Origin: Streptomyces sp. S.PNR 29
GTDB lineage: Bacteria; Actinomycetota; Actinomycetes; Streptomycetales; Streptomycetaceae
Direction: 5' to 3'
Assembly (NCBI RefSeq): GCF_030386795.1
Contig: NZ_JANUQM010000009.1
Span: 185,694-249,693 of the forward strand
DNA length: 64,000 bases
Below, in pieces: positions 17,428 through 25,620 of the stretch; the stretch's first letter is position 1; each line of letters begins with the position of its first letter. Made by a program: the position numbers and the translations under genes. The notes beneath the pieces are model-generated. The model had not been told where the DNA came from. It ran no database searches and saw only the letters and a program-made list of their open reading frames with translations.

Positions 17428-20400
17428 CAGCGGCTCTCCCCCGGCCAGGCGGCCCATGCGACGGCGGACTGACGGGCAAGGCGGCGGCAGATCCTCTCGT
17501 CCTCCCGGTCCAGGCCACGCAGGCGGTTGTGGTGCATGTGCAGCAAGGATTCCAGGACGGAGTCGAGGTCCATGCTCTCGGCGAGGCCCTCGCGATACAG
17601 CGCCAGGGCCACGGCGCGACGGTGCCACGCTTGGGCGAGCTCTTCGCCCCAGCCCCGGGCATGAGGCGTAGTGCGGCGAACGAGTTCGATGGCCTGGTCG
17701 CTGACGCCTCGCTCGACGCGAGCCGGAGGCGCGGGCCGGTTCGCCAGCCACCGCATGCCCTCGTCGGGGCCGAGCAAGCCGCAGGCGATGTCCACCATGC
17801 CGACTGTGGCCAGCGCGCGTCCGTCGACGCCGTCGACTCCGGGGCCCTGCAAGGCGACGAGGGCGTAGGCCGAGTCGGCCGTGAACACCGCCTCGGCAGA
17901 GCGCAGGGCGGCGCCTGGGCCGTAACGGCCGATCTCGGGGGTGTACGTGTCGAACACGAGCTTGCTGCTGAGCCCCTCGCGGCGCAGCCCGGTGGCCCAT
18001 CCGGCGACGAGCTCAGTGCAGGCGGCGTACTGTCCGGGGCTGCGGGTGCGGATGCGCAAGCGGAGGTGGTCGAGGTCGTGCGGGGTGCGGTAGCGGACGA
18101 ACCACCACTCGGGCGTACCTGGGAGTTGGGTCACGAGCCTCGCGAGGTGGGTGCCGATCAGCTCATCGAGCTGTTCGGGGTGGCTGTAGATCTTGGCGTT
18201 CAGCCAGGGTGCCTGTACCGCCCCCGGTACGGGCCCGAGGGTGCTGTTGGTGAGCACGGGGAGGAAGCCGGAGAGCGGGCTGGGTATCGGCCGGCGGGTG
18301 CTGGTCACCGGCAGGGCGATCTCGTGGACGTGGCCGCCGATCCAGCCGTAGGTCTCCTCGGCCGGCGCCTCCGTCAGCACGGCATGGCCTTCCCGGTCCA
18401 GGTGGGTGCGTAGGACGGTGGCGTGGGCGGGCACGTCGAGTTGGAGCCGACGTGTCCGGTCGTCCTCCCGCAGCTCGACGGCACCGTGGCAGTGCCACCG
18501 CTTCTGCCACCGGCCGAGGGCATCGGTCCACTCCCGCATGTCCGCGCCGCGGCTTGGAAGGTCGTCGGCGGTCAGGTTCCAGCGACTGGGAGAGAGGATC
18601 ACGCGCCCGTAGCGGACGCGCGGCAGGAACGGCAGCCGTGCGCCGTGCGGCCCCCAGTCGAAGCTGGTCCAGGCAGGGCCGAAGGAGCGGGTCAGGTGCG
18701 CCAGGAACCTGGCCAGGGGCGGGGGTTGCTTGTCCAGGGCCATGGCGTGGAAGACCTGCGGGTCCACCAGGCGACGGCGGGAGATGCTGACCAGGTACAG
18801 GCGGGTGTGCGTGGCCGTGACCGCGAGGTCGTCGACGTCGATGACCGTCGGCGCGGTGTTGTCGTCGGGGCCGCGGTGCTCGCCCAACGGGATCACGTGT
18901 GGAAGATAAGCGGGGATGCGGGCGACGTTCTCTGTCTGCGAGTAAAGGGGCGGGAAGGAGAGCTGCGCGGTCAACGCGTTCTCGACGCCCGTGGGAACTT
19001 GGCGGTAGACCTCGTCGAGTCCCGTGCCGGTGGCGACCGGAGTGAACCGGGAGGTGAGCGTCCCCGCGGCGCGGGCCGGTGTCACCGTGAGCGTGAAGTC
19101 CCCGTGCTCCAGGGCGGACAGGCTGTCGGCGTGCAAGCGCGCACACATTTCCACATGGGGCGGTGCCTCCTGCCCGGTCAGCGCCTCGCCGGTCAGGCGG
19201 TCGACCAGGTCGTCGGTGAGGACGATCTCTCTGCTGCCGTCGGCCAGTGCCTGCCAGGCCAGGGCCAGCAGCCGCTCGTCACGCTCGGAGACTGTCGGGG
19301 GCGGTGCGGTCATACGGCTGCCGGGGTACTCGGCTGGGTAGCCGAGCCCGGACGCCGGGTCGACGAGCTCCTTGACCGGCACGAGCGTGCCGGTGCCGTA
19401 CCGTTCCCAGAACGCGACCTGGTACTCCTTCCACACGCCCTGGCCCGCCGGTCGGCGCGTGAGCCGCAGTAGGGCGTCGGCAGCCCTCTCCATCTCCTGC
19501 GCGACGCTCTCGGGGATCCGTACCTCGGCATCCAGCCGCAGGTCGACGGCCAAGGGGCTTCGGCCCGCGCCTGAGAGCCCACGCAGTCGACCCGTGAGTT
19601 CCTCCCGAGCCGGCCCTTGCGCGCTCGCCGGGCGCCGGTTGTGCTCGTGTACGGAGCGTTGCACCGCTTCCAGCTCGTGCAGAACCTGTGCGACCTGCGG
19701 CACCGTGCCCGCGTCCGCGCCGTGCAGCCGGTCAATCAGGTGGGACAGCGGATCGGTGTTGGTCATCGGCGCGCGCAAACTGGTGATCAGGAATTTCTCG
19801 CGCACCAGCGCGCCGAGCAGTGTGCGGATGTTCTGCGGCTCGGTTCGGGGGAAGGAGGCGGCCAACTGCTCGGCGAGGGCGGTGAAGCGGACCGGCCGAC
19901 GTGCCAGGTCCTCGATCACGCGGACCGCGCTGGTGCGCCGGATGGTGGCGCCCATCGGTCCGCCATGCGGGACGTGCAGGCGTCCGCCGCGGCGCGCCGC
20001 CAGGTTGTTCAGGACGACATCCAGGCGCTCCAGCAGGGCCGGGCACGCCTCCAAGCGGACGATGACGTCGTCCAGCCACTCAGTGTCCACCCGCGCCACG
20101 GCCTGGTGTGCGTCTCCCCACCTCACGTGTGGCGTCGAACCCACGCTGGCCGCGGTGACTCCCGCGAAGAGGCCGAACGGGGTCGGTCGCCCGGTGGCGC
20201 GCAACAAGTAGCGGACGGTGGCCATGGCGGCGCGCCGGACTTGCTTGGGACGTGCCGGCTGCCCGGCGCAGATCGCGTCGACCCGCGTGGCGAGATCGCC
20301 GCTCGCCTGCCGTACGGCGTCGACGAACCGCGCACCGGCCCACACCTGCTTCAGCCACCTGCCGCATGCGTCCGTGTCGGAGGGATCGGGCCACCACCCC

Positions 20401-20483
20401 GGCAGACTCGTCAGTGGCATCGCGGCGGCTCGGAGCAGCGCCGCGCCCGTGTGCTGGTAGAGCTTTCCATCGTCGCTTCCCAT
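17427..20483 (-). CDS. lanB: Full-length LanB lanthipeptide dehydratase
   Basis: The 1018-residue protein contains the glutamylation domain (N-terminal ~650 residues, with PTPFGLFAGVT and the NTAPTVIDVDD region) and a C-terminal SpaB-type elimination domain (about 720-1010, with WWFVRYRTPHDLDHLRLRIR). It activates Ser/Thr of the precursor using glutamyl-tRNA and eliminates glutamate to give Dha/Dhb. The ATG at 20483 has a GGAGG site and avoids overlap with the precursor gene, which an upstream start would cause. It lies 79 bp after lanA and is coupled to lanC. Confidence 0.9.
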   Translation of the reverse strand: MGSDDGKLYQHTGAALLRAAAMPLTSLPGWWPDPSDTDACGRWLKQVWAGARFVDAVRQASGDLATRVDAICAGQPARPKQVRRAAMATVRYLLRATGRPTPFGLFAGVTAASVGSTPHVRWGDAHQAVARVDTEWLDDVIVRLEACPALLERLDVVLNNLAARRGGRLHVPHGGPMGATIRRTSAVRVIEDLARRPVRFTALAEQLAASFPRTEPQNIRTLLGALVREKFLITSLRAPMTNTDPLSHLIDRLHGADAGTVPQVAQVLHELEAVQRSVHEHNRRPASAQGPAREELTGRLRGLSGAGRSPLAVDLRLDAEVRIPESVAQEMERAADALLRLTRRPAGQGVWKEYQVAFWERYGTGTLVPVKELVDPASGLGYPAEYPGSRMTAPPPTVSERDERLLALAWQALADGSREIVLTDDLVDRLTGEALTGQEAPPHVEMCARLHADSLSALEHGDFTLTVTPARAAGTLTSRFTPVATGTGLDEVYRQVPTGVENALTAQLSFPPLYSQTENVARIPAYLPHVIPLGEHRGPDDNTAPTVIDVDDLAVTATHTRLYLVSISRRRLVDPQVFHAMALDKQPPPLARFLAHLTRSFGPAWTSFDWGPHGARLPFLPRVRYGRVILSPSRWNLTADDLPSRGADMREWTDALGRWQKRWHCHGAVELREDDRTRRLQLDVPAHATVLRTHLDREGHAVLTEAPAEETYGWIGGHVHEIALPVTSTRRPIPSPLSGFLPVLTNSTLGPVPGAVQAPWLNAKIYSHPEQLDELIGTHLARLVTQLPGTPEWWFVRYRTPHDLDHLRLRIRTRSPGQYAACTELVAGWATGLRREGLSSKLVFDTYTPEIGRYGPGAALRSAEAVFTADSAYALVALQGPGVDGVDGRALATVGMVDIACGLLGPDEGMRWLANRPAPPARVERGVSDQAIELVRRTTPHARGWGEELAQAWHRRAVALALYREGLAESMDLDSVLESLLHMHHNRLRGLDREDERICRRLARQSAVAWAAWPGESR

Positions 20484-20517
20484 GCCAATGCCTCCGCCAT
20501 CAGTGCTGTGAACGGGC

Positions 20518-20547
20518 GGGGTCGGGAGCGGCTGCGCCCCCGACCCC
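20518..20547 (-). terminator. Attenuator-like hairpin between lanA and lanB
   Basis: Nine-base arms GGGGTCGGG (20518-20526) and CCCGACCCC (20539-20547) are perfectly complementary around a 12-base loop, with no U-tract. Its place between the precursor and the modification genes suggests partial termination, giving more precursor than enzyme transcript, as in many lantibiotic operons. Confidence 0.6.
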
Positions 20548-20562
20548 GTGCACAAGCCGCCG

Positions 20563-20766
20563 TCAGACGGCGCTCGCGCAGGACGAGGCGCAGGAGGCCG
20601 CGCACCCGTCACCGGTGCCGCACGCCTTGGGAAGCAGGTCGGCGCCGATCTCCGTGACGATGGTCAGGTCGACGTCGAACGGGTCGGCGGGCGCCCCGGG
20701 GGCGGCCGTCGCAACGGACGCCCCGGTGGTGGCCGTCGTGATCGGGCTGAGCATGGTTGCGGTCAT
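20563..20766 (-). CDS. lanA: FxLD-family lanthipeptide precursor
   Basis: The 67-residue peptide has an Ala/Thr-rich leader containing PFDVDLTIV (residues 29-37), matching the FxLD/FD-box recognised by class I LanB. Its core has Cys at 49, 55, 59 and 63 with Thr51 and several Ser. The core runs KACGTGDGC then AASCASSCASAV, so up to four thioether rings are possible. Asp53-Gly54 is a likely isoaspartate site for the operon's methyltransferase. An AGAGGAAG ribosome binding site precedes the ATG. The cleavage position is not certain and no dedicated protease or transporter is seen nearby. Confidence 0.9.
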   Translation of the reverse strand: MTATMLSPITTATTGASVATAAPGAPADPFDVDLTIVTEIGADLLPKACGTGDGCAASCASSCASAV

Positions 20767-21058
20767 CGCACTTCCTCTTCTGTCGGAAGGTTCCGAACGG
20801 TTTCGTCGTGCTGCCAGGCCGACGTGTGTCCTCGCACTGCCGCTCATTCCGCGTTACCTCCGGCCAGGTCAGCCGAGACGCCAAGGACCGGTGCCTCGAC
20901 GAAGAGCCTCGCCGGGGGCAGTCGGCGGCGGTACGCCGTCAGCACGCCGTTCGTCCGCCGTCCGGCGGCGCGCGAAGAGGCGGAGCCGCGGCGTACCGCC
21001 GCGGCTCAGGCGTAGCGAGGCTGATCGGTCCAGTGCCAAGCGGAAACGAGAAGCGGCG

Positions 21059-21604
21059 ATGGACGCGGTGGACGAAGAGCGCCTCTGCAGGCGGACGCCA
21101 GTACGGCGTCATTGGGTGAAGCTGGCCGATTGCACCGAGCCTTCGGGCCTCGCGCGCAGACATGTACGAGAGTTCCTCGACGGACGTGCCGCGCCGGAGC
21201 GGGTCGACGACGCCGTTCTGATCGCCTCGGAGCTCGTGGGCAACGCGCTCAGGCACACAGCCGGCGGACCGGACTGCATGTGCGTGGAGGTCTACCGGAA
21301 CGTGGCGGTACTGCGGGTCCATGACGCGGGACGGGATGTCTCCAGGGTCCGGGCACGCTCTGCGCAGGAGTCGGTGGATGAGTTGACGGGCAGTGGTCTC
21401 GGACTGCTGCTCGTCGGGGAGTTGGCCTCCGCGTGGTCCGTCCGGCCGACCGCGATCGGCAAGGAAGTGGTCGTGGTTCTCGCTTTGGACGCCAGCTGGC
21501 TACCCGAGCGCGACGTTCCTCCGCACATCCCAGCGGTACGTCCGCCCCTCACGGCGGAGTTCCACCAACTGGACGGCGGACACGGAGAGTTCGACAGCCG
21601 GTAG
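21059..21604 (+). CDS. RsbW-like ATP-binding protein
   Basis: The 181-residue protein has a single HATPase_c domain: the N-box region VLIASELVGNALRHT (about 59-73), the D-box VHDAGRDV and the G-box GSGLGLLLVGELAS. It resembles the many RsbW/anti-sigma-type kinases of Streptomyces. It is divergent from the lanthipeptide operon with about 290 bp between starts, so it may be a regulator, but no partner sigma factor is adjacent. Its last ~35 codons overlap the 3' end of the opposing gene by 105 bp. Confidence 0.8.
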   Translation: MDAVDEERLCRRTPVRRHWVKLADCTEPSGLARRHVREFLDGRAAPERVDDAVLIASELVGNALRHTAGGPDCMCVEVYRNVAVLRVHDAGRDVSRVRARSAQESVDELTGSGLGLLLVGELASAWSVRPTAIGKEVVVVLALDASWLPERDVPPHIPAVRPPLTAEFHQLDGGHGEFDSR

Positions 21605-22204
21605 AGCGCGAAGCCCTGAGACCGTCTCCACAACGGGCGCGGCGGGGCGCCGACGGTTGTTGTACGCGAGGCTCAGGTGCGGCCGGAAAGCGGACGTCGG
21701 CTTCTTCGGGGCCAGACCGACGCTGCTCCCTGCCTTGGCCAGCGCGTGGTGCAGCCGGAGCAGGGGTTCCCAGGGTCCGAGGGACAGCCGGACGGCGCCG
21801 CGGGAGCCGGCCAGCGGCATGGCGCGTACGGAGAACGCGGAGGGCAGCAGCGCCTCAGCGTCCCGCGCCAGGCTGTCCAGCTGGCCTGAGGTGACGACGC
21901 CCGGCGTTCCGACTCGGGCGAGGGTGATGTGCAAGCCGTCCGTCGGCACCGGGTCGAGGCCGAGGGGCGTCAGCTCCTCCTGGCAGTGCTCGGCGAGAGC
22001 AGCGAGCCGCTGATCATCCGGGAAGGTCAGCATCCAGTAGTACGCCCGGCTGCCGTCCGACCAGCCGGGGCGTGCCCAGTGGTCGGTCATCTCGTCGAGT
22101 GCGCTGAACGCCGCCCAGTCGTGGGCCGCGGTGACCGCCGGGTCGTGCGTGTCGGCGGGGGGCTCGGCGGGGAACGCGGCGGGATCGGCGCTGAGCAGGG
22201 GCAC
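21500..22204 (-). CDS. 2'-5' RNA ligase / cyclic phosphodiesterase-like protein
   Basis: The 234-residue protein has the two HxT/S motifs of the 2H phosphoesterase superfamily: HITL at 92-95 and HLSL at 176-179. The GTG at 22204 is favoured by an AAGGAG site about ten bases upstream; an earlier in-frame ATG would run deep into the neighbouring regulator. The family acts on 2',5' or cyclic phosphate RNA ends; the cellular substrate is unknown. The convergent 3' overlap with the ATPase gene is unusual. Confidence 0.75.
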   Translation of the reverse strand: MPLLSADPAAFPAEPPADTHDPAVTAAHDWAAFSALDEMTDHWARPGWSDGSRAYYWMLTFPDDQRLAALAEHCQEELTPLGLDPVPTDGLHITLARVGTPGVVTSGQLDSLARDAEALLPSAFSVRAMPLAGSRGAVRLSLGPWEPLLRLHHALAKAGSSVGLAPKKPTSAFRPHLSLAYNNRRRPAAPVVETVSGLRALPAVELSVSAVQLVELRREGRTYRWDVRRNVALG

Positions 22205-22259
22205 CCGACGTACTCCTTCGGCTTCACACTGCCCCGGAGCGCGACGACACCGACGGCGC

Positions 22260-23600
22260 CTACGACGCGGATGACGCCATGGCCAGGGCCGCTGGCTGCG
22301 AGCTCCAGGTCCGGAACTCGTCGCCATAATCGCGTACCGCCGGGTGATCACGCCACGGCCCGGCCTGCTCATGCAGGTCACGGGAGCGTTGGTGGACGGA
22401 GCTGATCGGTGTCTCTTCGCACAACCGCAGGGCCTCACGGCCCAGCGCCATCGCGTGGTCGATGTGGGGCGTGCGCTGCTGCAGCAGCGCGGTGGCGACG
22501 TCGAGGCGTACGAGCGAACGGCTCCAGGAGGAGGTCGAGTGCTCCACCAGATCGTCGATGTGCTCGGCGTCGCGCAGGACCTGGGCCGTGTTGCGCAGCG
22601 ACACGTGTGACGTGACGGCGTTGGCCAGCGTCCTGGCCCGTCCGTACGGCTCGAAGGAGATGCAGGAGGTCAGCCCGACGGGCACCTCGTGGAGGTCGGA
22701 GAGGCGGAGTGCCTGTCCGATGGCCTGCTCGACGGCACGCCGGTCGCCGGTCTTGCCGAGGGCCCGGGCCCGGCCGTTGGCGAGCAGGCGGATGGACTGG
22801 GCGTGGCGCGGGGCTCGCTCGACGGCCGCGGCGGCGCATGCGTCCGCCTCGTCGTACCGGCCGGCGTAGTAGAGGCTGAAGGAGAGGGTGCCGCACGCCC
22901 AGAGGTCGGTGTCCAGGTCGCCGATCTCACGGCTGAGATCCCGGGCTTCGGTGCAGTACGCCTCTGAGAGCGTGAAGTCGCCCGTGTTGACCGCCATGTA
23001 GCCGAGCAGGCCGGAGGCGCGGGCGGCGAGGCGGAAGAGCTCCCGGCGCGTGCGTGGGGGCTGGCGGCCGTCGAGGAGGGTGTGGGCGAACTGCCGCACC
23101 TGGCGGGCCTGGGGGCGGAGGACGTACGGCCCGTCCTGTTCGTACCGGCTGGCGATGCCCTCCAGGGAGGAGTCGAGGAACGCGAGCGTCGCGTCGTCGG
23201 CGTTGCTAGCCGTGAGCTGCCGGGTGCGGGTGACGATGTCCAGTGGGTTCTCGTCGCCCTCGCGTGGCGGAGGCGCACTCGTCGCCTGCCGGCCCGTGCT
23301 CGACTCCTCGTCGCGGTCGTGCGCGGAGTCGCCGTCGTACGCCGTGGAGAACAGCTCGGACACGGGTCTGCCCAGCATGTGCTCCAGAACCCGGCAGGCG
23401 TCAGGACGGGGCAGAGTCAGCAACTCCCCGCCGTACCAGCGGTCGAACTGACGTGGAGAGACCTGGATGGACGCCAGGCGGGGGTCTCGGTCGAGCTCTG
23501 CCAGCCGGGCGGCGGCCCGCTCGTACTGGGCGGCGAAAGCCTCGTGCGTCGTCAGGTGCCGTTGCTGGAGCAGCTGCCGGAGCAGCGTTGTCCGTGGCAT
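22260..23600 (-). CDS. Streptomyces TPR-containing regulator
   Basis: The 446-residue protein has an N-terminal HTH-like part (about 1-80, with SPRQFDRWYGGELLTLPRPDACRVLEHMLGRP) followed by ~340 helical residues in TPR-like units, as in the common Streptomyces XRE/TPR regulators. Start at the ATG with AGGAGG upstream (23600). It is divergent from the XRE/DUF5753 gene at 23822. The target is unknown; it could govern the lanthipeptide operon or its neighbours. Confidence 0.7.
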   Translation of the reverse strand: MPRTTLLRQLLQQRHLTTHEAFAAQYERAAARLAELDRDPRLASIQVSPRQFDRWYGGELLTLPRPDACRVLEHMLGRPVSELFSTAYDGDSAHDRDEESSTGRQATSAPPPREGDENPLDIVTRTRQLTASNADDATLAFLDSSLEGIASRYEQDGPYVLRPQARQVRQFAHTLLDGRQPPRTRRELFRLAARASGLLGYMAVNTGDFTLSEAYCTEARDLSREIGDLDTDLWACGTLSFSLYYAGRYDEADACAAAAVERAPRHAQSIRLLANGRARALGKTGDRRAVEQAIGQALRLSDLHEVPVGLTSCISFEPYGRARTLANAVTSHVSLRNTAQVLRDAEHIDDLVEHSTSSWSRSLVRLDVATALLQQRTPHIDHAMALGREALRLCEETPISSVHQRSRDLHEQAGPWRDHPAVRDYGDEFRTWSSQPAALAMASSAS

Positions 23601-23821
23601 GGCCCACCCTCCTGGTACGGCGTGCAGGACCGACGCGAAGGCGCGTGCCGGTAGCGAGGTCGTGGCCTGCTCGCCAGTCGGTCGGCTGCGACGCACGCCC
23701 GTACCAACGCGCGCCGCGACTCCTGACAGCATGCCGACGCAACCACCAACTAGGCAATATGTCTGGTGAAGTTGACCCGTATGGGTTGTAGAGGTGTCGC
23801 CGGTACGGAGAGACTTCCGGC

Positions 23822-24703
23822 ATGGCCTTGAAGAGAAGCCTGGTCCCGCAGTCGGTGTACCGGCGACAGCTCGCGGCACGGCTGAAGGAACTGCGTGACG
23901 CGACCGGGCTCACCCTCACCGAGGTCGCCGACCAACTGGAGGTCAACCAGGGGTCGCTGAGCCGGATCGAGAACGGCGAACGCGGCACAACGCCGGTCCT
24001 CGTCCGGGCACTGCTGGACCTGTACGGCGTCAAAGACGAGGACCGGCGCGCCGACGTGCTCGACCTCGTGCGAGCGGACAAGGAGCAGCAGAAGCCCTGG
24101 TGGCGGAAGTACTCGACAGTGCTCACTCCGACCCGCTACGACGGGTACCTCGCGCTGGAGGCCGGCGCGACGCACCTCGCCAGCTACCAGCCGATGCTCG
24201 TGCCGGGGCTGCTCCAGACCGAGGACTACGCGCGTGCCGTGATCTCCCAGATGAGGAAGGACCTGTCCCCGCCGCAGGTCGAGTCCCTGGTCAGGGTCCG
24301 CATGGAGCGGCAGAACAGCCGCTTGGGTGGTGAGGCCCCCGCCAGACTCTGGGCGATCCTCGACGAAGCCGTGCTGCGCAGGACGGTCGGCTCCGCCGAA
24401 GTGATGCGCGACCAGATGCGAAAGCTGGTGGAGGCGAGCGAGCGGTCGAACGTCACCGTGCAGCTCCTGCCGTTCTCACTCGGCGCGCATCCCGGGCTGT
24501 ACGGCCCGTTCGTCATTCTGACCTTCCCGCCCCCCACGCCGGACCTGGTGTGGCTGGAGAATCCCAAGAACTCCGTGTACCTCGAGTCCCCAGAGGATGT
24601 GGAGAACTACACGGACATCTTTGACCAGTTGAGGAGCACCGCCCTCGACCCGGCGGAGACCCGCGCCCGCATCGCACGCATCAGCAAGGAGCTCGAAGAG
24701 TGA
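23822..24703 (+). CDS. XRE-family regulator with DUF5753
   Basis: The 293-residue protein has a helix-turn-helix in residues ~15-70 (LKELRDATGLTLTEVADQLEVNQGSLSRIENGE) and a DUF5753 domain over ~90-280 (LVPGLLQTEDYARAV, GLYGPFVILTFP). Such proteins work with a partner DUF397 protein, here encoded immediately downstream with a 4-nt overlap. These pairs regulate differentiation and secondary metabolism in Streptomyces. Confidence 0.85.
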   Translation: MALKRSLVPQSVYRRQLAARLKELRDATGLTLTEVADQLEVNQGSLSRIENGERGTTPVLVRALLDLYGVKDEDRRADVLDLVRADKEQQKPWWRKYSTVLTPTRYDGYLALEAGATHLASYQPMLVPGLLQTEDYARAVISQMRKDLSPPQVESLVRVRMERQNSRLGGEAPARLWAILDEAVLRRTVGSAEVMRDQMRKLVEASERSNVTVQLLPFSLGAHPGLYGPFVILTFPPPTPDLVWLENPKNSVYLESPEDVENYTDIFDQLRSTALDPAETRARIARISKELEE

Positions 24704-24957
24704 GCACGCCCCGCATGGCTGCCCCGCACGATGTCACGACAACTCCGTACGACGTCGATCTCGCGCACGCGCGGTGGCGGAAGAGCTCGTACAGCGGGGG
24801 TGCGAACGACTGCGTGGAAGTTGCTGCACTGGTCGACCGCGCCGCAGTCCGCGATTCCAAGGACATCAGCCGTGGGCCGTTGTTCTTCTCGAAGGCGGCG
24901 ATGCGCGCGCTGGTCAGTGGGATCGCCCGCGGGTCAGTCAGTGAGCGTTGGAGCTGA
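24700..24957 (+). CDS. DUF397 protein
   Basis: The 85-residue protein contains ARWRKSSYSGGANDCVEVA and VRDSKD, the standard DUF397 core, with an N-terminal extension of about 20 residues. The GTG start overlaps the stop of the XRE gene by four bases. It is presumed to bind its partner regulator. Confidence 0.9.
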   Translation: MSTPRMAAPHDVTTTPYDVDLAHARWRKSSYSGGANDCVEVAALVDRAAVRDSKDISRGPLFFSKAAMRALVSGIARGSVSERWS

Positions 24958-25620
24958 AAAGAGGGCTGAGGCGCGAGGACATCCCAGGCAGAGCTGGCTC
25001 CACACGGCCTTCGCCCGGCGGGCGCTGTCGGCCTGACGCAGCTGCGGAGCCAAAGCAGCCCGCGTTCGCTTCGAGCCCTCACAATTCGCCGCGGTGCCCT
25101 ATGGGCAGTCAGGCTGCCGGCGACCGCACCCTCGAGCGCGGCCCGCAGCGAAGGCCGCGCCCGGTACCGGCTCGCCGCAGTGGCGGTGAGCACGGTGGGC
25201 GAAGCGGATACGACCATGGCGGGGCCGGCCATAGTGGGGCCGCCTACGTCCGCGAGAAGCAGGTCGGCGGTGTCGATCAGCTGGCGGATCGTCGGGTCAT
25301 GGTGTGACCTCCTCCGGCTTACGCACCGTCTGCGCTACGGCCTCAATGTCGTTCACGAACCGGTGGGGTCCGGCACCGACGTGCCCGACGGATGGACGCC
25401 CTCCTGACACCGGCGGATGAGGTCCACCGCCCCAGGGCCGCAGCGCCTGCGGATCTCGCGGTAGACGTCACCTATCCCTCCGCTCGTAGCGTGGAGTCCG
25501 TGATCGCAGGGGAAACTCCAGATCACATCAATTGCGATAATTGGGCAGACTCCGACACCGCATGTCAGTGGCGTGCGCGATGATGTAGGCCGACCAGGGG
25601 ATGAGAGAGGTTTGGCCGCT
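24958..25620. other. Gap upstream of the defence operon, probably with its promoter
   Basis: About 660 bp with no convincing gene. A short frame on the minus strand (reading QLIDTADLLLADVGG near 25250-25290) has a good GGAGGAGG site but the frame breaks at once, so it may be a decayed gene. The right part must hold the promoter and leader of the large operon at 25621. I could not identify -35/-10 boxes with confidence; AATTGCGATAATTGG at ~25530-25545 is the only AT-rich patch. Confidence 0.5.

Noticed and set aside
17428..18000. N-terminal extension of LanC
   Set aside because: Arg/Pro-rich translation of the lanB shadow; the LanC fold begins at MNYDAPPTPTG.
24681..25232. Minus-strand frame of 183 residues overlapping the DUF397 gene
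   Set aside because: It runs antisense to a well-supported gene and lacks any recognisable motif; only its far upstream part hints at decayed coding DNA.
25180..25407. 75-residue plus-strand ORF upstream of the defence operon
   Set aside because: No ribosome binding site, no motif and atypical composition.
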